From Synechococcus sp. AG-670-F04 (GTDB taxonomy: Bacteria; Cyanobacteriota; Cyanobacteriia; PCC-6307; Cyanobiaceae): 53,261 nucleotides of DNA. The notes under the pieces are model-generated. The model saw only the letters and a program-made list of their open reading frames with translations, did not search any database and had not been told where the DNA came from. This document shows, one piece after another, positions 1 to 8,562 of this stretch. The stretch lies in contig QCSN01000011.1 in NCBI GenBank assembly GCA_003211515.1, positions 1-53,261 on the forward strand, read 5' to 3'. The translations under genes were made by a program, and so were the position numbers. Positions within the stretch are counted from its first letter, which is position 1. Each line of letters begins with the position of its first letter.

Positions 1-565
1 CTAAAAGACAACACCAAACCTTGTCAGAGAGGGCCTGCGCCAGCTTCACGGCGCTTAATACCTAGGCAAGAAAAAATACGGTAAGCCCGGAAACACCCAA
101 CAAAGAAGCGACCAAAGTCGGCATGATTTCCAGCTCAATTCACCAAGAAGGATGGCAGCTATTTCCGTTTACTCTTACGATCATCAACGTATCAGACAAC
201 ATTAAACATAAAGCCTGCTGGCAAACTAAAAGCGCAAGACAAAACCAATCCAAAGAAAAAAATTGAATCAAAAGCTTTAATGTTTTATCAAAAAGGCAAA
301 TAAAACAAAGAGAGCAAACCGTCTGTCAACCTATTGAAAGCCAAAATAGATCAAATCGTCAACACACATAACAGGTATTCAGCAGCGATTCACCCAAAGC
401 CAATAACAAAAGAGATGGTGCGCTTTAAACACAGCAATAAACAATAGAATGAGAATTATTCTGCAAAAATTATAGAACTCAAAGCTGATCAAAAAAACAA
501 CCGATCCGGCTCACAACGAAAAGCTGTAATGCCAATCACAAGGCAAAATAGGGGAGAGAGGCCTG
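1..565. other. AT-rich non-coding leader
   Basis: No convincing gene is seen here. The stretch is rich in A runs and lies upstream of the large RTX gene that starts at 566. It probably holds that gene's promoter and 5' leader. The only notable site is a Fur/Zur-like box at 450-464, listed separately. The upstream neighbour lies outside the window. Confidence 0.6.
450..464. promoter_or_regulatory. possible Fur/Zur-family box
   Basis: The 15-mer TGAGAATTATTCTGC has a 7-1-7 layout with an AGAAT/ATTCT core that pairs across the centre (5 of 7 positions). It shares its left half exactly with the better box in front of the znu genes at 10701-10715. It lies about 100 bp before the RTX start codon. 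A chance match in AT-rich DNA is quite possible. Confidence 0.3.
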
Positions 566-3500
566 ATGACCAGCTTGGACAAAAAGCTCCTGCAGACGTG
601 GAAAGCTCAACTGAGTTCCTGGGCACGGGAAGGGGATCTGCTTGAGGCATCAAAACGATCACTGCGACTGAAGAAACCGCCACGAGATCTCAAGCACTGG
701 ATTGAATCTGTCTCAACGGGAGACGATTTCAAGTTGCCTCGGATCACGCTGCTCTCAAGCGAGGCGATGCAGGGGGCCATCGGTGCCTATGCCGGCAGCA
801 CCAAAACGATTTATCTCAACCGTCAATGGAGTAAAACTGCACAAGCTGACGATGCTATTGCCGTACTGAATGAAGAGCTCGGCCATTATCTCGATGATAA
901 ATACAACCCAACAGACACTCCTGGCGATGAAGGACGTGTTTTTGCACAATTCATCCTTAATGGGAACAATGGAAACGAAAATGCCTTTGACCCAAAACAG
1001 GAAAACAACGGATGGATCCATGTTTCGGGAAACTCGATCCAGGTGGAGTTCTTAAAATGGAAAGGTACAACAGGGAACGATATTTTCCCAAATAACTTAC
1101 AAAATAATGCCGATCATGACAAACTATCTGGGTTAGGCGGAAATGATACAATCAATGGTGGAAAGGGAAATGACAAGATTGCAGGGGGAGCTGGACATGA
1201 TTCGTTAGAGGGTGGTGATGGTGACGACACCCTGGATGGAGGGGATCATAAAGATACTATCATCGGTGGAAACGGAAATGACATAATATCGCTGAAAAAA
1301 TGGGGTCACAAAGCAGATGGAGGGACTGGAAATGACTCTATTATTGGCGCAAATCAATCAGATATCATAGATGGAGGGACTGGAAATGACACACTTAAAG
1401 GCAGCGGAGGCAAAGATACGATCAAGGGAAACAACGGTAGCGACAACATCGATGGGGGAAGCGGAAATGATTTAATTGATGGGGAAAAAGGGAACGATAA
1501 AATTGAAGGTAAAAATGGTAATGACAAAATTACGGGCGGGAATGGAAATGACACTATCAATGGTGGCAATGACAATGACACAATCGATGGTGGTAACAAT
1601 AATGACAACATTACAGGCGGGAATGGAAATGACAGCATCCTGGGAATGGGCGGGGATGATTCGATTAATGGAGGTAATAATAATGACGAAATATATGGTG
1701 GAGGCGGGAATGACATTCTCAACGGAGGAAAACATAACGACGAAATCACTGGCGGCCAAGGCAATGACACAATCAATGGTGGGCATGGCACCGACATAGC
1801 CATTTTCTCAGGTGATCGCTGTGAATACACAATCAAGTATTCCAATCCATCTGCCTCACTTAATGCCAACACCATTACAGTAAGTGGCCCAGATGGAACC
1901 GACAAAATTAAAGCAGTTGAAAAACTAAGCTTTGATGATGACGATATAGACAATGTCAACGCAAGCCCCACATCGAGTGATCATACCAAAACGAGTAAGG
2001 AAGATACACCAACCACTTTGGATCACGCTGATTTTGGATCATTTAAGGATGCGGATTGCGACACACTTCAGTCCATTAAAATAACCAGACTACAAGATGC
2101 CGGCACACTCGAATTTGACTCGACAGGAGCTGGAGATTGGGCTGATGTCAACCTCAATGATGAGATCACAATCGCCGAACTCGATGCGGGTCGCCTGAAA
2201 TTCACACCTGTCAAAGATGAAAATGGAGATGATTACACAACGATTCGCTTCAAGGTAGGGGACGGGGATGTATTGAGTGAAGATGCTTACAGCCTGACCA
2301 TCAACGTTGACCCTGTTAATGATCTCCCGGTTCTCAGCAATGCTGATGGCACTCTTGCCTTCAAAGAAGGCGATGGGCCGTCCGTCCTTGATGCATCACT
2401 GAGCCTCAGCGATGTCGATGACAGCACGATTGAATCTGCCATCATCAGCATTGCAGACAATTATCAGTCCGCAGAAGATGTTCTTGGCTTCATCGATCAA
2501 AACAACATCTCTGGCTCTTACAACAGCGCCACAGGAGTGCTTAGCCTTAGCGGTTCAGACAGCCACGAAAACTACAAATCCGCACTTGAATCGGTCACCT
2601 ATAACAATATTTCAAGCAATCCAATCACAACACCACGCACCATCTCTTGGCTGGTCAATGACGGTACAAATTCTTCAACACCGGTTAGCACAACTGTCAC
2701 ACTCAATACCGTCAACAATCGCCCTGTGCTCGGCAATGCCGATGGCACACTTGCTTTTACGGAAGGTGATGGGCCGTCCATCCTCGATGCATCACTGAGC
2801 CTCAGCGATCCCGACGACAACACAATTGAATCTGCGAGCATCAGCATTACAGACAATTATCAATCCGCAGAAGATGTTCTTGGCTTCATCAAGCAAAACA
2901 ATATCTCTGGCTCTTACAACAGCGGCACAGGAGTGCTGAGCCTAAGCGGTTCTGACAGCCACGAAAACTACAAAACCGCACTTGAGTCGGTCACCTATAA
3001 CAACATTTCTAGCAACCCAACCGCATCACCACGCACCATCTCTTGGCAAGTCAATGACGGTACAAATTCTTCAACACCGATTAGCACAACTATCACACTC
3101 AATACCATCAACAATCGCCCTTTGCTCGGCAATGCCGACAGCACACTGACTTTCACGGAAGGTGATGGGCCGTCAGTCCTCGATGCATCACTCAACTTCA
3201 ATGATGTCGACAGCAGCACGATCGAATCAGCCAGCATCCAAATTTCCGCCAACCACCAAGCAACGCAGGATGTTCTTGGCTTCATTGATCAGAACAACAT
3301 CTCTGGCTCTTACAACAGCGCCACAGGAATGCTCAGTCTTAGTGGTTCCGACAGCCTCGAGAACTACAGAAATGCTCTTAGATCGATCACCTACAACAAT
3401 ATTTCTGAAAATCCTATAACGATGGCACGTACCATCACTTGGCTGGTCAATGATGGTAAAGATTCCTCCACACCGTTCAACACATCCGTCACCCTTAATG

Positions 3501-5185
3501 CCATCAATGATCGTCCTGAATTAAGCAATATTGATCAAGAGAGTATCTTCCCCATAGGAGATCAACCTGTGGTGCTTAGTACATCACTCAGCCTGAGTGA
3601 CATCGACAACACCACAATCGAATCAGCCACTGTCAGTATTACTGATAATTATTATGCAGCAGAGGATCGTCTGGGCTTCAACGATGATCCCGATGACAAT
3701 ATCTCTTGGGATTACGATAGTGAAGCAGGAACCCTCACACTCAGCGGATCCGACAGCGTTGCAAACTACAGAGTAGCCCTTCAATCAATCACGTACAACA
3801 ACACATCGAGGAACCCAACCACCGAACAACGCAGCATTTCTTGGCAGGTTGACGACGGTCAACATTCATCCGAATCAATAAAAACCCTCGTCAAAATTAC
3901 AGCTATCGGGAGACAAGCGGCCTCACCAGATCGAGATCCTGATCCGATATTGTCTCGTCCCCAAGATTCCAACACCCCAACGGATCGTCCTGCATCGGAG
4001 CAACTGAATCCTGACAACGCTGTCGCCAGCAAACCAGCTCAAAATACACAACCTGATCAGCTAGCAGAACCGAACGAATTCACAGCTGTTCCCCAACGTC
4101 CACAGGAATCAACGGAACCAAACAGTGGTAGTGCTGCTGAGATACCGGCGCCGTACAAAACCATTCAACCCGCCGATCTCCTGAGCGATCGCTCGCAGGA
4201 ACTCCCGATTCGTATTTCAACCCTGCAATCTGAAAATAGGGATGCGATTTACCATCTCAAGGCTGATTCCAAAAAAGGGACCAGAATTTTAGACCTGAAC
4301 CATAAGACGACAGGTCGAGACCAAGATCAAGAAGGTACATCAATTCAATATTCAATTGTCAGCGGAAACAGAAAGAACCTTTTTTCAATGAACAAGAAAG
4401 GCATCCTTTCTCTAAACAAAGATTGGAAAAAGTTTGCGTCCAGACAAATATCTGAAACGATCACAATCAGTTGCTCAAAGCCCGAAAGCCAGGAGCCAAC
4501 CTTTGTTCAAGCTGAAATTGTTTTCGGCAATTCATTTCAACCAAACAATTGCCTTTCGATCGGCCATATTATCCAACCGACAAACAACAAGTTTCAAGGA
4601 TCTTCTTGTCCAGATCTCTGGACTGGGCATAATGATGCCGAGTGGATTCACTCAAAAGCTGGCCATGATCACCTGCGAGGCAAAGCAGGGAACGACACAA
4701 TCCAAGCAGGAAAAGGCCACGACACAGTTCACGGAGGTCCGGGACTCGACAGTTTGAGTGGTAATAGCGGTAACGACCGGCTCAATGGACGCCGCCGTGC
4801 AGACGTCCTTCGTGGTGGGCCGGATCATGACGTATTAAAAGGCAGGCGAGGCCCGGATCTTCTTTTCGGGGAGCAAGGCGATGACACGCTCCGTGGTGGA
4901 TCAGACAACGACACACTCCAGGGGGGGCCTGGCAATGACGTTCTGCAAGGCAGTGCAGGCGATGACATCCTTGAAGGGGGCACCGGTGCCGATTTATTCA
5001 GGCTCTCAACGGGGCTCGACAGAATTATTGACTTCGATCACAATCAAGGAGATCGCATCAGCTTCGGAGCTCACATCAATCTCAGTATTCAACAACAAGG
5101 CCCAGACCTCTTACTCTCAGATCCTAATCACAATATAAATACCATCATTGAACAAACCCTTCTCGATCAGTGGAGTAATCAATAA
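566..5185 (+). CDS. giant secreted RTX/cadherin-like calcium-binding protein
   Basis: A 1539-residue protein with no classical signal peptide, as expected for type I secretion. Residues 1-160 form a globular domain with an EELGH motif (103-107) that resembles a zincin helix lacking its first histidine. Residues about 185-412 are RTX nonapeptide repeats (GGxGNDxI). Four 132-residue cadherin-like or Ig-like units lie at 585-1112, followed by a linker of low complexity and a short cadherin-type stretch. A second RTX block spans about 1349-1475. The end (GADLFRL..DRIIDFD..GDRISF) is like the C-terminal region of serralysin-type proteins. Known RTX families bind calcium outside the cell and fold after export; a role in the cell surface or adhesion is inferred. 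No secretion ATPase is seen nearby. Confidence 0.85.
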   Translation: MTSLDKKLLQTWKAQLSSWAREGDLLEASKRSLRLKKPPRDLKHWIESVSTGDDFKLPRITLLSSEAMQGAIGAYAGSTKTIYLNRQWSKTAQADDAIAVLNEELGHYLDDKYNPTDTPGDEGRVFAQFILNGNNGNENAFDPKQENNGWIHVSGNSIQVEFLKWKGTTGNDIFPNNLQNNADHDKLSGLGGNDTINGGKGNDKIAGGAGHDSLEGGDGDDTLDGGDHKDTIIGGNGNDIISLKKWGHKADGGTGNDSIIGANQSDIIDGGTGNDTLKGSGGKDTIKGNNGSDNIDGGSGNDLIDGEKGNDKIEGKNGNDKITGGNGNDTINGGNDNDTIDGGNNNDNITGGNGNDSILGMGGDDSINGGNNNDEIYGGGGNDILNGGKHNDEITGGQGNDTINGGHGTDIAIFSGDRCEYTIKYSNPSASLNANTITVSGPDGTDKIKAVEKLSFDDDDIDNVNASPTSSDHTKTSKEDTPTTLDHADFGSFKDADCDTLQSIKITRLQDAGTLEFDSTGAGDWADVNLNDEITIAELDAGRLKFTPVKDENGDDYTTIRFKVGDGDVLSEDAYSLTINVDPVNDLPVLSNADGTLAFKEGDGPSVLDASLSLSDVDDSTIESAIISIADNYQSAEDVLGFIDQNNISGSYNSATGVLSLSGSDSHENYKSALESVTYNNISSNPITTPRTISWLVNDGTNSSTPVSTTVTLNTVNNRPVLGNADGTLAFTEGDGPSILDASLSLSDPDDNTIESASISITDNYQSAEDVLGFIKQNNISGSYNSGTGVLSLSGSDSHENYKTALESVTYNNISSNPTASPRTISWQVNDGTNSSTPISTTITLNTINNRPLLGNADSTLTFTEGDGPSVLDASLNFNDVDSSTIESASIQISANHQATQDVLGFIDQNNISGSYNSATGMLSLSGSDSLENYRNALRSITYNNISENPITMARTITWLVNDGKDSSTPFNTSVTLNAINDRPELSNIDQESIFPIGDQPVVLSTSLSLSDIDNTTIESATVSITDNYYAAEDRLGFNDDPDDNISWDYDSEAGTLTLSGSDSVANYRVALQSITYNNTSRNPTTEQRSISWQVDDGQHSSESIKTLVKITAIGRQAASPDRDPDPILSRPQDSNTPTDRPASEQLNPDNAVASKPAQNTQPDQLAEPNEFTAVPQRPQESTEPNSGSAAEIPAPYKTIQPADLLSDRSQELPIRISTLQSENRDAIYHLKADSKKGTRILDLNHKTTGRDQDQEGTSIQYSIVSGNRKNLFSMNKKGILSLNKDWKKFASRQISETITISCSKPESQEPTFVQAEIVFGNSFQPNNCLSIGHIIQPTNNKFQGSSCPDLWTGHNDAEWIHSKAGHDHLRGKAGNDTIQAGKGHDTVHGGPGLDSLSGNSGNDRLNGRRRADVLRGGPDHDVLKGRRGPDLLFGEQGDDTLRGGSDNDTLQGGPGNDVLQGSAGDDILEGGTGADLFRLSTGLDRIIDFDHNQGDRISFGAHINLSIQQQGPDLLLSDPNHNINTIIEQTLLDQWSNQ
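2318..3903 (+). repeat. four 396-bp tandem units within the RTX gene
   Basis: Units begin at 2318, 2714, 3110 and 3506, each exactly 396 bp (132 codons) to the next. Each opens with an Asn-(Asp/Asn)-x-Pro pattern. The first three are clearly alike at nucleotide level (for example the shared stretch around GATGGGCCGTCC); the fourth is more diverged. They look like intragenic tandem duplications of a cadherin-like domain. Confidence 0.85.
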
Positions 5186-5473
5186 GCCATTCAATGATTC
5201 TTCGTTTAGAACCACCCCCTATTACTCGCGCCGCCTCTAGGCAGATAGACAAGCCATCTTCAGGCGAATCAAATCAAAGACGAACACTATCAAAAGCCAA
5301 ATACAAAAGAACACCTCAAGCAATTAGAGTCAAGCAAAGTGCGCTGAATTTGCTACGACGTTTATCTTGTGCTCATCATCAAATTGCCAAGTACTTTTAT
5401 GGTGGTTCATCTCAATCGTGTTTTCACAAGCTAGTTAGGCCCTCCAGCCCAAGATCCAGGCTCAACCATCACA
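5186..5473. other. intergenic region
   Basis: This gap lies between the RTX gene and the permease gene. A 109-codon open frame from 5194 overlaps the permease start but has basic, low-complexity composition and no recognisable domain, so I do not call it. No strong terminator or promoter motif is seen. Confidence 0.5.
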
Positions 5474-6430
5474 TTGGAAAAACTTGCTACCGCCTGGGCC
5501 ATCTTTCAGGGATTGCTGCTTGAGGCTCTGCCATTCCTGCTTCTTGGTGTTGCAATCTCTGGTTTGGCGCGTTGGCTGGTGCCCCAAACCAACTGGGTGG
5601 ATCGACTCCCCAGGAATCCCATCAGTGCCCCGATCATTGGAGCACTGATGGGGTTCGCATTGCCGGCCTGTGAATGCGGCAATGTTCCTGTGGCACGGCG
5701 CTTATTAGCGAGCGGCGCGCCACTAGGGACCGCCTTCGGCTTTCTTTTCGCGGCACCGGTGCTCAATCCAATCGTTCTGGCCAGCACCTGGGCCGCATTC
5801 CCAAATCAACCCTGGCTGCTGATCGCGCGTCCGCTTGGAGCCTTTCTGATCGCCTTGCTCCTCAGTGCGCTGCTGGTGCAACTTCCCGAACCACAACTCT
5901 TGGAAGGGGCACTGCTAAGCGAGCGGCGTATGAGCCAACCACTCAGCAAGCTTGGGCTGCTTGATCGCAGCAGCGGCCTGATCGGTGCAGCCCTGCCGGA
6001 CACCAAGCCGAAACGGGTGGAACGGCCGTCCATGGGTTTGATCATCGATCAAAGCAGCCGCGAGTTTCTCGACCTCCTGGCACTGCTGGTGCTGGGTTGC
6101 ATCATTGCTGCTCTTGTTCAAACCTGGCTGCCCCGCAGCTGGTTGCTCGCAGTTGGCGGAGCGCCAACGCTGTCCATCCTCGCGCTGATGATGCTTGCGG
6201 TGGTGGTGTCGGTCTGCTCCAGCGTGGATGCCTTCCTTGCACTCGGCTTTGCCGCCCAGGTCACCCCAGGGGCCCTCTTGGCCTTCCTGCTCCTGGGGCC
6301 GGTTGTCGATCTGAAACTCGCTGGTCTGTTCACGGTCCTGCTGCGACCGCGTGCCATTGCGATCACAGCGTTAGCAGCCAGCGTGGGGGTGCTCTTGATC
6401 GGTCAATGGGTCAATCTTTGGTTCCTGTAA
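5474..6430 (+). CDS. YraQ-type permease (DUF318 / UPF0718 family)
   Basis: A 318-residue integral membrane protein starting at TTG. It has about eight hydrophobic segments in two similar halves with a hydrophilic loop at about residues 145-190. The first half carries the family signature PACECGNVPVARRL after an ALMGFALP helix; the second has a matching SVCSSVDAF segment. Known members include putative transporters related to ArsP, and in many bacteria they pair with a YcgQ-type partner, as here (13 bp to the next gene). The substrate is not known from the sequence. The nearby znu genes suggest metals, but this is inference. Confidence 0.8.
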   Translation: MEKLATAWAIFQGLLLEALPFLLLGVAISGLARWLVPQTNWVDRLPRNPISAPIIGALMGFALPACECGNVPVARRLLASGAPLGTAFGFLFAAPVLNPIVLASTWAAFPNQPWLLIARPLGAFLIALLLSALLVQLPEPQLLEGALLSERRMSQPLSKLGLLDRSSGLIGAALPDTKPKRVERPSMGLIIDQSSREFLDLLALLVLGCIIAALVQTWLPRSWLLAVGGAPTLSILALMMLAVVVSVCSSVDAFLALGFAAQVTPGALLAFLLLGPVVDLKLAGLFTVLLRPRAIAITALAASVGVLLIGQWVNLWFL

Positions 6431-6443
6431 CCGGGAGGAAGGC

Positions 6444-7100
6444 ATGATCCGCAGCCTGTTGCTTCTGCTCTGGGGCTGGATCGTGCTCTGGAGCGTTCAC
6501 TCCGGCCGGCTGGATCTGCTGCTGCGCGGCGTGTTTCATAGTTTGGTGGGAGCATCGGGTGTTGCGCTCGTGCTTGCTGGAGTCGTCCTGTTTCACCGCA
6601 ACATCGCTCGACGCGAGCAGCAGGTGTCATGGCCATGGATTGCCTCCGGTGCAATGGCCATGGCTGTGTTGCTGATTCCACCCAACCCATCCTTCAGCGA
6701 CCTTGCTTCAACGCGCCCGCAAGGGCTGCCGGAACCTCCCGATCTGGCCTTTGTTCTGCCACCCGAACAACGCACACTCACCGAATGGGTTCGACTGCTG
6801 CGTGCACAGCCCGATCCAGATCTTGTCGAAGGAAGCCCCGTCAACATCAGTGGTTTCGTTCTGAAACGGGACAATCAAACCGCCCAGATCGCTCGCCTGA
6901 CTGTGCGTTGCTGCCTGGCTGACGCAACCCCTGCCGGCCTGCCTGTTGCCTGGCCAACCGGCATGAAGCCGCAAGCCAATCAATGGCTCTCCATCCAGGG
7001 GGCGATGGCTGTTGAGACGCGAGATGGTGTGAGAGTCGCTGTTGTCATTCCAAGGACCATCACGCCGATTGAGCGACCTGATCGTCCCCTTGAGCCATGA
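6444..7100 (+). CDS. YcgQ-type protein (TIGR03943 / DUF1980 family)
   Basis: A 218-residue protein with two or three N-terminal membrane helices (residues 1-75) and an extracytoplasmic domain containing the family's CCLADATP motif near residue 153. It is the usual partner of YraQ-type permeases and sits directly behind one. Its stop overlaps the next start by 4 bp (ATGA), so the three genes form an operon. The double cysteine could bind a metal, which is inference. Family assignment rests on the motif and the partner gene. Confidence 0.75.
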   Translation: MIRSLLLLLWGWIVLWSVHSGRLDLLLRGVFHSLVGASGVALVLAGVVLFHRNIARREQQVSWPWIASGAMAMAVLLIPPNPSFSDLASTRPQGLPEPPDLAFVLPPEQRTLTEWVRLLRAQPDPDLVEGSPVNISGFVLKRDNQTAQIARLTVRCCLADATPAGLPVAWPTGMKPQANQWLSIQGAMAVETRDGVRVAVVIPRTITPIERPDRPLEP

Positions 7101-8419
7101 AACGCCGGCTGTACGGACTGCTCATGGTCGCCACTCTTGTGCTGATCGCTCAGCAACAACTCCTGCAGCGACGCCCACCCCGTTTGGTAGAGATCAAACC
7201 TGAACCGATCCATTCCGGCAGTACCGCTCTGAATGTGCGATTCAGCCGGCCAATGCAGCGCAGCAGCGTGGCCACAACAAGTGTCTTAAAGCCATCGCTC
7301 AAGCATCGCTGGCTTGGCACCGACACACCGCTCCGTCTGATCGTCGATGCAGACCGGCCGATTGAAGCAGCTGTTGAACTCACGATTGCTGGAACAGACC
7401 AACGGGGAAACGCACTCCAACCCCAACGCTGGTGGTGGGACCCTCGACCGTGGTTGCTGGTGAGCCGGGTGACGGATGAAGGAGAGCAGCTGCAACTGCT
7501 GACCAGAGAGGAAAAGTGGCAACCATTAAGCCCCGTTTGGTCGCAGATCCAAACCATTGTTCCCCTCGGTAACGGGCGAGGCGTCGCCATGGTTAGCAGC
7601 GACGGCAATCGAGAAGAGAGGATTTGGTGGAAACGGCTCATACCCCATACGATTGCAACCGACCGGAGTGAACTCACCCAACCGACAGCACTGGCCCTCG
7701 AACCACTTCTGGAGAGTGATGTTCTGTTCGCCCATCTGAGCAGCAACCTGATCGGCGATCTACTCGTGCAATCTGGAGGGCTTACCCCAGGCAGTGAACG
7801 GTTCGAACTGATCCGATCCAACGGGAAACGCCAGCAACTCGACCTGCTGGCCTCAGGGCCGATGCAGCTGCTACCCGGTGGAGGTGGGCTGATTGTGCCG
7901 ACCTACAACGGCCTGACACTGCGACCGCTGATTGATACGGACAAACCTGCCCAGGTGCTTCCCGGCAGCCGCGAGGTGGGTGCACTCTGCGCAGCCTCGG
8001 GCCGCGCAGTGCTGATTCGGCACTGGCCCGACTACCGACGGTCCATCGAACTGGTCATTCCAGGATTGGCTCCCAAACAACTTTGGCTCGGTGAACAGGC
8101 AGTGCTGGCCGTGAGCTGCAACAGCAGTGGAAACCAGATCTGGGCTGTCCTCGGCAGTTGGCAGGGAGAGGAGGGTCAGCACGAAATCATCCAAATCAGT
8201 GGGGATGGAACCATTCGTGATCGTATGAACATGAGTCCATGGACGCTCAAACCAGGAACACCTCTTCAGTTCGATCCGATCAGCCAGCGGCTCCTCCTGA
8301 CAGTCACCAAGACAGAACTGGACAACGGCAGACCCGGATTGATCAATGCAACTCCCCTGTCATGGGATCGGATCCTTCCGGTTGCGATCAACGAAGCCCA
8401 GTGGTTGATCGCAGGTTGA
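7097..8419 (+). CDS. secreted/anchored hypothetical protein with Ig-like and propeller-like parts
   Basis: A 440-residue protein with an N-terminal signal anchor (residues 4-20). Residues about 30-110 resemble a bacterial Ig-like domain (pattern NVRFSRPM). The remainder has repeated strands and could form a beta-propeller. Two Cys (C near 296 and 337) are present. It overlaps the YcgQ-type gene by 4 bp and is probably a periplasmic partner of that membrane pair. I do not recognise a specific function. Confidence 0.6.
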   Translation: MKRRLYGLLMVATLVLIAQQQLLQRRPPRLVEIKPEPIHSGSTALNVRFSRPMQRSSVATTSVLKPSLKHRWLGTDTPLRLIVDADRPIEAAVELTIAGTDQRGNALQPQRWWWDPRPWLLVSRVTDEGEQLQLLTREEKWQPLSPVWSQIQTIVPLGNGRGVAMVSSDGNREERIWWKRLIPHTIATDRSELTQPTALALEPLLESDVLFAHLSSNLIGDLLVQSGGLTPGSERFELIRSNGKRQQLDLLASGPMQLLPGGGGLIVPTYNGLTLRPLIDTDKPAQVLPGSREVGALCAASGRAVLIRHWPDYRRSIELVIPGLAPKQLWLGEQAVLAVSCNSSGNQIWAVLGSWQGEEGQHEIIQISGDGTIRDRMNMSPWTLKPGTPLQFDPISQRLLLTVTKTELDNGRPGLINATPLSWDRILPVAINEAQWLIAG

Positions 8420-8468
8420 GCATGATTCAGCAGCTGTTTTTACAGCCTGATTGAGCTGCTGGATCCCC

Positions 8469-8546
8469 ATGGGTCTGGAGATCCTTGTGCTGGTGATGAT
8501 TGCTCTGCTCACGCTGCTATTGATCTCGGATCAGGGCTCTGGATGA
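8469..8546 (+). CDS. possible 25-residue membrane peptide
   Basis: The frame ATG...TGA encodes MGLEILVLVMIALLTLLLIS plus a short polar tail, which is a single hydrophobic helix. It begins 49 bp after the propeller-like gene and ends 16 bp before the convergent His-rich gene. An inverted repeat (8428-8435 with 8454-8461) lies just upstream. A genuine small membrane protein is possible, but chance hydrophobic frames of this size occur. Confidence 0.35.
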   Translation: MGLEILVLVMIALLTLLLISDQGSG

Positions 8547-8558
8547 CCCCGATCCGAG
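8525..8558. terminator. 8-bp inverted repeat between convergent genes
   Basis: CTCGGATC (8525-8532) and GATCCGAG (8551-8558) are perfect complements separated by 18 bases. It lies between the plus-strand operon and the end of the His-rich gene. There is no T tract on either side, so termination is only inferred from position. Confidence 0.3.
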
Positions 8559-8562
8559 GCGA

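Noticed and set aside
1141-1800. Regularly spaced repeats resembling a CRISPR array
   Set aside because: The period is 27 bp without spacers and corresponds exactly to RTX nonapeptide codons.
5194-5523. 109-codon open frame before the YraQ-type permease
   Set aside because: It overlaps the permease start in another frame, has a basic low-complexity composition and shows no domain or ribosome site.
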